Positions 6,417-12,864 of a stretch of DNA of 17,591 bases are shown in pieces. How positions within the stretch are numbered: position 1 is the first letter of the stretch; each line of letters opens with the position of its first letter. Source of the DNA: Pseudomonadota bacterium (lineage in GTDB: Bacteria; Pseudomonadota; Alphaproteobacteria; Sphingomonadales; Sphingomonadaceae); the NCBI GenBank assembly GCA_023390415.1, contig JAEWCW010000205.1:1-17591 (forward strand), in the 5' to 3' direction. The translations under genes and the position numbers were made by a program. The notes below the pieces were generated by a model, which saw only the letters and a program-made list of their open reading frames with translations, did not search any database and was not told the origin of the DNA.

Positions 6417-7243
6417 CACCAGCTCCCCGATGCCCCGCCGCCGCCGAACGAGCCGCCGCCGCCGGAGAAGCCGCCAAAGCCCCCTCCGCCGCCGCCGCCG
6501 AACCCGCCCCAGCCGCCGCCGGAGCCGCCGCCCCAATCGCTTCCGCCACCCCAGATGATCACCGGGCCGCCGCCCCAGGGTCCCCGCCGCCGCCGCCGTC
6601 CCCGCGTGCCATAACGCCGCCCGCCGCGCCGAACGCCGCGCCTGACCATTGCGATGACGATGATCACCACCACCACGATCCAGAACAGGACGCCCAGCAG
6701 CGTGCCGCCGTCCGTCTCGTCGGCGCGCTGCTGCTCCGCCGCCGCAAGGGCGCGTCTCTCCGCCTCCTCGGGCGGTGCGCCGAGCTGCTCGATCAGCGCG
6801 TCGGCGCCGGCAATGATCCCGCCCGCCATGTCGTCGTCGCGGAAGCGCGGCAGGATCTGCTGGTCGATCACGGTGTTGGAGAAGGCGTCGGTCAGGATCG
6901 GCTCGAGTCCGTAGCCGACCTCGACCCGGACCTTACGCTGGTTCGGCGCGACGATCAGGATCGCGCCGTTATTCGCCCCCTGCTGGCCGATGCCCCAGTG
7001 GCGGCCCAGCTGATAGCCATAATCCTCGATCGGCCGGTCCTGAAGGCTCGGGATGGTGGCGACGACCAACTGCCGCGAGGACGTCCGCTCCAGCGCCTCG
7101 AGCCGCTGCGTCAGCTCCTGCTCCTGCTGCGGCGTCAGCAAATCCGCGGCGTCGACCACCCGCCCCGTCAGCTGCGGAAAATCCTGCGCCGCAGCGGGCG
7201 TGGCGACGAGCAGCAGCACGAGGAGCAGGAAGCGGCCGATCAT
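6416..7243 (-). CDS. YgcG-like TPM-domain protein with Gly-rich C-terminus
   Basis: The 275-aa product has a signal peptide (1-19, ending TPAAAQ). The TPM domain at 25-155 includes LTGRVVDAADLL, NNGAILIVAP and KVRVEVGYGLEPILTD. A membrane segment lies at 181-200, followed by an Arg-rich patch (201-220) and a Gly/Trp/Phe-rich tail (222-275) dominated by GGG repeats. This is the standard architecture of YgcG. The TPM domain faces the periplasm and the Gly-rich tail is cytoplasmic. The tail is encoded by near-pure GGC/GGN codons, giving a long low-complexity tract. The ATG at 7243 overlaps the stop of the upstream TPM lipoprotein as ATGA. Confidence 0.92.
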   Translation of the reverse strand: MIGRFLLLVLLLVATPAAAQDFPQLTGRVVDAADLLTPQQEQELTQRLEALERTSSRQLVVATIPSLQDRPIEDYGYQLGRHWGIGQQGANNGAILIVAPNQRKVRVEVGYGLEPILTDAFSNTVIDQQILPRFRDDDMAGGIIAGADALIEQLGAPPEEAERRALAAAEQQRADETDGGTLLGVLFWIVVVVIIVIAMVRRGVRRGGRRYGTRGRRRRRGPWGGGPVIIWGGGSDWGGGSGGGWGGFGGGGGGGFGGFSGGGGSFGGGGASGSW

Positions 7244-7791
7244 GTCCGCCCCTCCCGCGGCGCGGCGGCATTGGCGATCAGGAGGCGCACGACCGCATCG
7301 GTGCCCGCAGCGATCCCGTCGGCAAGCCGCCCTTCGCGGAATGGCGGGAGCATGTCCCGGTCGATGATGGTCTGGGCCCTTTCGTTCGTGAGGATCGGCT
7401 CGAGTCCGTAGCCGACCTCGATCCGGACCTTGCGGTCGTTGGGCGCGACGACGAGGAGCACGCCATTGTCCTTGCCTCGCTGGCCGATCGCCCAGCGATT
7501 GCCGAGCGTCAGCGCGGTCGCCTCGATCGTCGCGCCTTGAAGGGATGGAAGGGTCACGATGACGAGCTGATCAGTCGTCCGGCGTTCGAGGGCGGCGGAG
7601 GCTTCAGTGAGCGCACTCTCCTCGGCGGGCGACAGGATCTCCGCCGTGTCGACGACCCGGCCGGTCAGCGCCGGCAGCTCGGCGGCCGGTGCCGCCGCGG
7701 CTGAATTGGCGACAAGGGCCTGCGGCTCCTGCGGCTGAGACGAGGCGTCGCAGCCGGCGAGGAGCAGCAGGAGGAACCCGAGGCGCCGCAT
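7240..7791 (-). CDS. TPM-domain lipoprotein
   Basis: The 183-aa product begins with a lipoprotein signal (MRRLGFLLLLLAGC, lipid-modified C14). A short linker precedes one TPM domain at about 40-170, with LTGRVVDTAEIL, TTDQLVIVTLPSLQ, DNGVLLVVAP and KVRIEVGYGLEPILT. It has no membrane segment or Gly-rich tail. The domain is closely similar to that of the downstream YgcG-like protein, and a 31-nt stretch is identical between the genes, so one probably arose by tandem duplication and lost or gained its tail. It is predicted to be tethered by lipid on the periplasmic side. The stop overlaps the next start as ATGA. Confidence 0.9.
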   Translation of the reverse strand: MRRLGFLLLLLAGCDASSQPQEPQALVANSAAAAPAAELPALTGRVVDTAEILSPAEESALTEASAALERRTTDQLVIVTLPSLQGATIEATALTLGNRWAIGQRGKDNGVLLVVAPNDRKVRIEVGYGLEPILTNERAQTIIDRDMLPPFREGRLADGIAAGTDAVVRLLIANAAAPREGRT

Positions 7792-7802
7792 CTTGCGCGC
7801 GG

Positions 7803-8396
7803 CTATTGCGACTTCAGGCTGTTGCCGAGATCCGGGGCACGGTCGGCGCCGGCCTGCGCCTCGAACGGCACCATCGGCTCGGCGCCGTGGATGACGCTGG
7901 CGCCGATCGACGAGGGGAAGGTGCGGATCAGCGTATTATACTGGCGCACCGCCTCGTTATAATCGCGAAGGGCGATCGTGATCCGGTTGTTGGAGCCCTC
8001 GATCTGCTCCTGCAGGTTCAGGTAATTCTGGTTCGCCCGATTCTCCGGCGGCACCTCCTGAAGCCACCGCCCGATCATCGCGGTCACGTTGTTCTGCGCG
8101 GCCTGGTAGCGCTGGACGGCGGCTGGATCGGTAAGCTGATCGGGCGAGATCGACGCCTGCTGGACCTGGGTGCGAGCCTCGGCGACTCCGGTCTGGAGGT
8201 TGCGCTCATGGCCTGCGGCGGCGGTCACGGTCTGTGCGAGGCTCGGAAGCGTGTCCATCCGGCGCTGATAGGCGGCCTGGACGTCCGCCCATTTGGCCTT
8301 GGCCTGCTCCTCCGCGGTTGGGACCGAATTGATTCCGCAGGCGCTTAGGAACACCAGCACCGGCGCGAAAACGGCGAGAAGACGCGTACGGGTCAT
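7803..8396 (-). CDS. lemA: LemA family lipoprotein
   Basis: The 197-aa product has a lipoprotein signal with lipobox LSAC (C20), then an all-helical LemA domain. Recognisable stretches are WADVQAAYQRRMDTLPSL, NYLNLQEQIEGSNNRI and ALRDYNEAVRQYNTLIRTFP, the last being the family hallmark. LemA genes are habitually paired with TPM/YgcG genes, as here, which suggests a joint role at the envelope, though its molecular function is unknown. A GGGAGGGG ribosome site precedes the ATG at 8396. It is the first gene of the cassette and diverges from mscL. Confidence 0.93.
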   Translation of the reverse strand: MTRTRLLAVFAPVLVFLSACGINSVPTAEEQAKAKWADVQAAYQRRMDTLPSLAQTVTAAAGHERNLQTGVAEARTQVQQASISPDQLTDPAAVQRYQAAQNNVTAMIGRWLQEVPPENRANQNYLNLQEQIEGSNNRITIALRDYNEAVRQYNTLIRTFPSSIGASVIHGAEPMVPFEAQAGADRAPDLGNSLKSQ

Positions 8397-8473
8397 GGAA
8401 AGCCCCTCCCTATGCAGAACGTCTCCGCGGACGTAATCTCTCCATATCGCATGCGCAACGGGAGGGGGGCAAA

Positions 8474-8911
8474 ATGAGCAGCTTTCGCGAATTCGTGATG
8501 CGCGGCAACGTCGTCGATCTCGCCGTCGCGGTGATCATCGGCGCCGCCTTCACGGGCATCGTCACCTCGCTCACCGATGACGTCCTGATGCCCGTCATCG
8601 GCTGGATCGCCGGCGACATGGATTTCTCCAACTACTTCATTTTGCTCGGTGAAGTTCCGGCAGGAGTCGATCCGACCAGCTATTCGGCGCTGAAGGCGGC
8701 CGGAGTCGCGATGATCGGCTACGGCCAGTTCGTCACCGCTCTCGTCAACTTCCTGGTCGTCGCCTTCGTCGTCTGGATGATCGTACGCGCGCTCAAGAAG
8801 GCGATGCGCGAGGCGCCGCCCGAAGCGGCCGCCGATCCGGCCGAGCTCGTTCTGCTCCGGGAGATCCGCGACGAGCTTCGGGCTGGCCGCGGCGCAGCCA
8901 CTTCAAATTAA
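8474..8911 (+). CDS. mscL: Large-conductance mechanosensitive channel MscL
   Basis: MscL forms a homopentameric channel in the inner membrane that opens under osmotic downshock. The 145-aa product starts with the amphipathic helix SSFREFVMRGNVVDLAVAV. TM1 (16-45) carries the pore-lining GAAFTGIV, and a periplasmic loop (46-77) follows. TM2 (78-107) ends in ALKKAMRE, and the cytoplasmic helix closes with LLREIRDELRAGRG. The length matches the family. GGGAGGGGGG about 5 bases before the ATG is a strong ribosome site. It is divergent from lemA and followed by ssrA. Confidence 0.97.
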   Translation: MSSFREFVMRGNVVDLAVAVIIGAAFTGIVTSLTDDVLMPVIGWIAGDMDFSNYFILLGEVPAGVDPTSYSALKAAGVAMIGYGQFVTALVNFLVVAFVVWMIVRALKKAMREAPPEAAADPAELVLLREIRDELRAGRGAATSN

Positions 8912-8936
8912 CGCATAATCCCTTATATGGGTGGGT

Positions 8937-8952
8937 GCCGGGTTCGCCCGGC
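8937..8952 (+). repeat. GC-rich hairpin with TTCG tetraloop between mscL and ssrA
   Basis: GCCGGG (8937-8942), loop TTCG and CCCGGC (8947-8952) form a perfect 6-bp stem closed by a very stable tetraloop. No T-tract follows, so it is not a typical intrinsic terminator. It is either the 3' end of the mscL mRNA or a 5' leader element of the tmRNA precursor. Confidence 0.5.
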
Positions 8953-8954
8953 TA

Positions 8955-9312
8955 TGGCGATAAAGTGTAGTGTTAAATAGGCACAGCGGACCCGGGGGCA
9001 GTACCCGGCGGCTCCACCAAGAGCTGAGTCCGCAGGGGCGGCACGCTTAATGCGGGTTGCCCCCTGGGACTCGGTTGCTGATGGGGCCGAACTAGGATCG
9101 ACGTGTGTTGAAACGCACTGCTTTTGCCCGGAATGGGACCACCGCGACGGCCCATCACACAAGTGCCAACGATAACGAGGCGCTCGCGATTGCCGCGTAA
9201 CAAGGTCCTCACGGACTGAGTTACTAAGGACAAAAGCGCGGTTCGGGCCGCACCGGGCAACAGAAGCGGACACCGGCGGTACGGGGAGCACCGAGCAACA
9301 GAAGCTCCCCAC
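8955..9312 (+). ncRNA. ssrA: Two-piece (permuted) alphaproteobacterial tmRNA; outer ends approximate
   Basis: tmRNA with SmpB rescues stalled ribosomes and adds a degradation tag. The gene is circularly permuted: the acceptor piece (about 8955-9019) precedes the coding piece (from 9083). The acceptor piece has a T arm (CCGGG 8992-8996, 7-nt loop GGCAGTA, CCCGG 9004-9008), acceptor strand CGGCTCC (9009-9015), discriminator A and an encoded CCA (9017-9019). CGGCTCC pairs with GGGGCCG at 9083-9089. Helix 2 is supported by GGCACA (8980-8985) with TGTGTT (9104-9109), AGTG (8969-8972) with CACT (9116-9119), and AAAG (8962-8965) with CTTT (9121-9124). The intervening segment folds into a long hairpin (GAGTCC 9026-9031 with GGACTC 9067-9072, CAGGGG 9033-9038 with CCCCTG 9061-9066). 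A weak promoter is possible at TTCAAA (8902-8907) and TATATG (8924-8929). Confidence 0.95.
9165..9200 (+). other. tmRNA proteolysis-tag reading frame, ANDNEALAIAA followed by TAA
   Basis: The resume codon GCC is at 9165-9167 and the stop TAA at 9198-9200. The 11-residue tag ends in AIAA, the hydrophobic/Ala-Ala end recognised by ClpXP and related proteases. The tag form AND(N/D)NEALA-AA is typical of alphaproteobacterial tmRNAs. Confidence 0.95.
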
Positions 9313-9340
9313 TTCACGATTCATCTTCTATGGTCGGCCG

Positions 9341-9601
9341 ATGCGCCGCCTTCTCCTGCCCCTCATCGCCCTCGCGCCCCTCGCCGCTTGCAGCGACGAG
9401 CCGACCGTCGCCGAGAAGTTCAACACCCTCGCCGCGGAGGTCGAGAATAAGGGCCGGCAATATGAGGCCGAGGCGGAGAATCTCGTTGCCGCCGAGGAGC
9501 GCGAGCGGATGAACGAGGCCGACGCCCTGATCCGCGAGACCGCCAACCAGCTCGGCCCGGCCAACACGGTCGTCGATACCGGCGGAAACAGCCTCGACTA
9601 A
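9341..9601 (+). CDS. Small lipoprotein, function unknown
   Basis: The 86-aa product has a lipoprotein signal MRRLLLPLIALAPLAAC (lipid-modified C17). The mature part is an acidic, Glu/Ala-rich helix (about 22-75, with KFNTLAAEVENKGRQYEAEAE) likely to be a coiled coil, ending TVVDTGGNSLD. No family is recognised. It begins 28 bp after the 3' hairpin region of ssrA and lacks an obvious ribosome site, and is followed after 26 bp by another lipoprotein gene. Codon usage is typical for the window. Confidence 0.75.
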   Translation: MRRLLLPLIALAPLAACSDEPTVAEKFNTLAAEVENKGRQYEAEAENLVAAEERERMNEADALIRETANQLGPANTVVDTGGNSLD

Positions 9602-9627
9602 ACCTCCCTTTTCGCGAGTCCAGCTTC

Positions 9628-10209
9628 ATGACCAGGTTCGTTCCGATCGCCCTTGCCATCACCCTCGCCGGCTGCGCCACCGCCCCTCAGGCCAGCGGCC
9701 CGCAGGATCTGTTCTTCGACCGTCTTTCAGCGCTCTGCGGCCGCGCCTTCGAAGGCCGGGTGGCGAGCCCGGTGGTCGAGGCCGATCGCGGCTTCGCGGG
9801 CGAGCGGCTGGTGATGCACGTGCGCGAATGCAGCGACAGCGAGATCCGGATCCCGTTCCATGTCGGCGCCGACCGGTCGCGCACATGGGTGATCACCCGC
9901 ACCGGCGCCGGCCTGCGCCTCAAGCACGACCATCGCCACGAGGACGGAAGCGAAGATGCGCTCACCCAATATGGCGGTGACACGGCCTCGCCGGGCACCG
10001 CCCAGCGCCAGGAATTTCCGGCCGACCGGCATTCGAAGGACATCTTCGTGCGCGGCAACATCCCGGCATCGGCCGACAATGTCTGGGCGATGGAGGTTCG
10101 GGATGAGCATTTCGCCTACGAGCTCCGCCGGCCCAACCGCTTCTTCCGCGTTGAGTTCGATCTGACCCGGCCGGTCGCTCCGCCTCCGCCGCCCTGGGGG
10201 TCGCGCTAG
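9628..10209 (+). CDS. Conserved lipoprotein, function unknown
   Basis: The 193-aa product has a lipoprotein signal with lipobox LAGC (C16). The mature protein is compact and conserved-looking: FFDRLSALCGRAFEGRV (29-45), RLVMHVREC, IRIPFHVGADRSRTWVITRT, LRLKHDHRHEDG, TQYGGDTA, RQEFPAD, and a closing RPNRFFRVEFDLTRPV followed by a Pro-rich end. I recall similar secreted proteins in many Proteobacteria but no assigned function. The His/Asp-rich KHDHRHEDG segment could bind metal; that is inference only. Its stop overlaps the convergent GST gene by 4 bp in a shared CTAG. Confidence 0.8.
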   Translation: MTRFVPIALAITLAGCATAPQASGPQDLFFDRLSALCGRAFEGRVASPVVEADRGFAGERLVMHVRECSDSEIRIPFHVGADRSRTWVITRTGAGLRLKHDHRHEDGSEDALTQYGGDTASPGTAQRQEFPADRHSKDIFVRGNIPASADNVWAMEVRDEHFAYELRRPNRFFRVEFDLTRPVAPPPPPWGSR

Positions 10210-10943
10210 AGAGGCATGATCCCGCGGCGGGGCTCGCGGGTGGCGATCGTCTCGGCGCTGAGCGGGGCGCCCGCCTCGAGCAACGCCTGGCGCCGACCGG
10301 CCGGCGTAGTGCCGACCTGCGCGAGCTCGAGCGGGAGAAGATGGGCGAGCGCCTTATGCTCGAGCGCTCGGGCGACGAAGCCGGCCGTGCGCGGCCAGCG
10401 CGCTTCATCGATCTCGAAGCCGGCATAGGAGGCGGTGCGGAAGAAGCTGGCGACAGCGATGTCGGCGATCCCGATCGGGCCGAACAGGAAGCCGTGTCCC
10501 GGAAGCTCGCGCTCGAGATAATCGAGCACCGCCGGCGCATCCTCGGCCAGGGTGCGCTGGATCCGCTCCTGGTCGCCGGGCTCGCCCCAGATCAGGGGAT
10601 GGACGAACTTCTGGTAGAAGAAGCCCCAGACGAAGACGTCGCCCATCCGCGTGTCGGCATATTCCTCCAGCCAGCGGGCCCGGGCGCGATCCTCCGGCGA
10701 TTGGGGTAGCAGCGGATGACCTGGAAAGGCCTCGTCCAGCCAGGCGCAGATCACCGTTGAATCGTTGAGCACGAAATCCCCGTGGATCAGGACCGGGATC
10801 CGGCGCAAAGGCGAGATCTCGCCCAGCCGATCGTCGGCGAGGAACGGCGTGACCGGATCGATCTCGTAATCGAGGCCCTTGAGGTGGAGGCAGGCGAGGA
10901 CCTTGCGGACGTAGGGCGAAACGTAGGAGCCGACGACCTTCAT
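10206..10943 (-). CDS. Glutathione S-transferase family protein
   Basis: The 245-aa product has an N-terminal thioredoxin-like domain: KVVGSYVSPYVRKVLACLHL with S9-P10 at the active site, cis-proline P50 in RRIPVL, and the glutathione-binding acidic-Ser pair in NDSTVI (60-65). An all-helical C-terminal domain follows, including GHGFLFGPIGIADIAVASFF with the N-capping Asp typical of GSTs. The substrate cannot be deduced. The ATG at 10943 shares ATGA with the stop of the upstream 90-aa gene, indicating translational coupling. An upstream continuation of the frame is antisense shadow. Confidence 0.93.
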   Translation of the reverse strand: MKVVGSYVSPYVRKVLACLHLKGLDYEIDPVTPFLADDRLGEISPLRRIPVLIHGDFVLNDSTVICAWLDEAFPGHPLLPQSPEDRARARWLEEYADTRMGDVFVWGFFYQKFVHPLIWGEPGDQERIQRTLAEDAPAVLDYLERELPGHGFLFGPIGIADIAVASFFRTASYAGFEIDEARWPRTAGFVARALEHKALAHLLPLELAQVGTTPAGRRQALLEAGAPLSAETIATREPRRGIMPL

Positions 10944-11212
10944 TCCGCCTCGCCCTCCTCCTCGGCTTCCGCCATCAGATCCATGAAGTCGCGCGCGGCT
11001 TCGCGGTCCTCCTCGTCGGCGAAGGCGACGTCGAGGTCCGGTGCGGCGCCGAGCATGTACATCAGGGTCCACAAGGCGAACCGGCGGTCGCGGTCCTTGG
11101 TGAGGCCGAAATCGACCCGCATCCGCTTGACCCCGGCGGCGACCGCCTCGGGCTTCAGCGCGGAGAGGTCGTCGGTGCCGAAGTAGCGGCGCAGCTGATC
11201 GTCGAAGTCCAT
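10940..11212 (-). CDS. Conserved hypothetical protein, 90 aa, acidic
   Basis: The small soluble protein (MDFDDQLRRYFGTDDL) has two or three predicted helices and no signal peptide. The C-terminus is strongly acidic (AEAEEEGEAE). Stretches RMRVDFGLTKDRDRRFALW and LMYMLGAAPDLDVAF look conserved and resemble proteins I recall from other sphingomonads, but no function is known. AGGACAGGG just upstream of the ATG at 11212 is a good ribosome site. It leads a two-gene unit with the GST and diverges from the CadC-like regulator. Confidence 0.75.
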   Translation of the reverse strand: MDFDDQLRRYFGTDDLSALKPEAVAAGVKRMRVDFGLTKDRDRRFALWTLMYMLGAAPDLDVAFADEEDREAARDFMDLMAEAEEEGEAE

Positions 11213-11303
11213 TGCCCTGTCCTAGACGCGGTGCCGCGCAAAGGCGAGCGGGGTGGCGTTCGGCACAGGCCTCCGATAGTCTTCGCAGCCAGGGGGAGAG
11301 CTG

Positions 11304-12860
11304 TTGCGGGACGACGGCGGTTTCATCAGGCTGGCGCAGGTTCCGCCGTTCCGGTGGGGCGCGGCTTTGGTCGATCCACCGCGGCGGCGCATCTCGTGCG
11401 GCGACCGCGAGGCGCTTCTCGAGCCGCGCATCATGCAGGTCCTGGTGGTGCTTGCCGAGGCGCAGGGCGCCGTCATTTCGCGCGACGAGCTGATCGAACG
11501 CTGCTGGGGCGGGCGGATCGTCGGCGAGAATGCGATCAACCGGGTCATCTCCAGGATCCGCCAGCTCTCCGCCGAGCTCGGCACCGATGACATTCAGCTC
11601 GAGACGATCACCAAGGTCGGCTACCGGATGCTGGTGCCCGAGCCCGTCGAGGCGCCAGCGCTCTGGCCGGAAAGCGGGGCGCGGGAGGCTATCCGCGCCG
11701 ACCCGAGCCCACGACGTTGGAGCCGCCGCGGAATCATCGCCGGCGCGGGCGCGCTGGTGGGTCTCGGCGCGGCGGGGTTCTGGCTCGCGCGGCCGCGCGG
11801 CCACGTCCCGCACCCCGAGGCGGTCGAGCTCCACGACCGTGCGCAGATCGCCCAGCGCCAGGGCTCGGGCGACCAGGTCCGCCAGGCGATCGCCTTCTTC
11901 ACCCGCGCCACCGAGATCGACCCGCTCTTCGCCGCCGCCTGGGGCGGCCTGGCGCTCTCATACCGCCACGTCCTCGAAGGCTTCGCCGAGGAGCAGGAGG
12001 GGCTGCCTGCGCTGATCGAGTCCGCCGCGCGCAGGGCGCTCGCGCTCGACCCGGACAATGCCGATGCCAAGGTCGCGCTGGCGATCATCCGGCCTTATTA
12101 TCGCAATTGGGCGGCGATCGAGCCGCAGCTCGCGCGCCTCGTCGATGATCATCCGCGCCACTGGTTCGCGCTCGCCCAGCTCGGCCTCGTCCGCTACGAG
12201 GCCGGCCGTTGGCGCGAAGGCCTGCCCTATACGGAGCGCGAGCTCGCGCTGGAGCCCTATATCCCGATCCCGCACGCCGTCCGGGCTCGCGCCCTTTGGA
12301 GCCTCGGCCGTCTGCAGGAAGCGGATGCGGTGCTCGACGCCGCGGTCCGGCGATGGCCGGCAAACTACATGCTGTGGAACGCTAAGTTCGCGTTCCTGCT
12401 CTTCGCCGGTCGTCCAGATTCGGCGGCGGCCTTCGTCCAGGAGCGAAGCACCTGGCCCGAGAATCTTCGGCCGAACGCGATCCAGTCGCGGCTCACGCTG
12501 ACCAGAGCCGCCGAATCCCGGGCCCCGGCCGATGTCGCGGCGAGCATCGCGGACCTTCGCGGCCAGGCCGCCTTCCCCGGCTCCATCCCGAACGTGGTGC
12601 CCTTCTTCCTGCTGCTAGGGCACGCCGACCTCGCTTATCAGGCGATGGACCGCTATTATTTCGGCGGCACTGCGGGTGAGCTCGGCCCGGCTGTTCCACC
12701 GCCGGCCGGCTTCGAGCGGCGCTACACCTCCTTCCTGTTCATGCCGAACATGGCACCGCTCCGGCGGCAGCCGCGCTTCGCCGCCTTGCTCGAGCGGATC
12801 GGGCTTGAGCATTACTGGCGCGAGAGCGGCACCCTTCCCGATTACCGCCGGGAAGGGTGA
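11304..12860 (+). CDS. CadC-like transmembrane regulator: winged helix, TM segment, TPR-type domain
   Basis: The 518-aa product starts with an OmpR/PhoB-type winged helix (about 15-112). Visible parts are the beta hairpin ALVDPPRRRI, LEPRIMQVLVVL, GAVISRDELIERCWGG, NAINRVISRIRQL with the recognition helix, and ETITKVGYRML in the wing. A linker leads to SRRGIIAGAGALVGLGAAGF (140-159), a membrane segment with twin-Arg-like character. Residues 170 to 480 are helical TPR-like repeats (QAIAFFTRATEIDP, ARRALALDPDNADAKVALA, LGRLQEADAVLDAAVRRWP) expected in the periplasm. There is no receiver domain. The start is a TTG with GGGGGAGAG 4-10 bases upstream; no ATG lies before the DNA-binding domain. It converges on the YadA-like gene, 4 bp apart. 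Confidence 0.88.
   Translation: MRDDGGFIRLAQVPPFRWGAALVDPPRRRISCGDREALLEPRIMQVLVVLAEAQGAVISRDELIERCWGGRIVGENAINRVISRIRQLSAELGTDDIQLETITKVGYRMLVPEPVEAPALWPESGAREAIRADPSPRRWSRRGIIAGAGALVGLGAAGFWLARPRGHVPHPEAVELHDRAQIAQRQGSGDQVRQAIAFFTRATEIDPLFAAAWGGLALSYRHVLEGFAEEQEGLPALIESAARRALALDPDNADAKVALAIIRPYYRNWAAIEPQLARLVDDHPRHWFALAQLGLVRYEAGRWREGLPYTERELALEPYIPIPHAVRARALWSLGRLQEADAVLDAAVRRWPANYMLWNAKFAFLLFAGRPDSAAAFVQERSTWPENLRPNAIQSRLTLTRAAESRAPADVAASIADLRGQAAFPGSIPNVVPFFLLLGHADLAYQAMDRYYFGGTAGELGPAVPPPAGFERRYTSFLFMPNMAPLRRQPRFAALLERIGLEHYWRESGTLPDYRREG
12830..12859. terminator. Perfect 11-bp hairpin at the convergent regulator/adhesin junction
   Basis: CACCCTTCCCG (12830-12840) and CGGGAAGGGTG (12849-12859) are exact inverted copies around an 8-nt loop. 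The stem includes most of the TGA stop of the regulator and lies 5 bp past the adhesin stop, so it would sit at both mRNA 3' ends. No T-tract follows on either strand, so it is a terminator-like or 3'-stabilising hairpin rather than a classic intrinsic terminator. Confidence 0.6.
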
Positions 12861-12864
12861 GCCC

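Noticed and set aside
6424..6545. CCG-rich low-complexity tract that looks like a trinucleotide repeat or a Pro-rich plus-strand gene
   Set aside because: It is the reverse of the Gly-rich tail of the YgcG-like protein, a normal part of that family.
8397..8473. Possible promoters and a short CCGCGG-centred inverted repeat between lemA and mscL
   Set aside because: No -35/-10 pair with acceptable hexamers and spacing could be found for either gene.
8923..9324. Minus-strand frames across the ssrA region
   Set aside because: The region is explained by tmRNA structure and the tag frame; the frames have no protein-like features.
10944..11834. Upstream extension of the GST frame on the minus strand
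   Set aside because: It runs through the 90-aa gene and the antisense of the regulator. The GST fold begins at the ATG at 10943.
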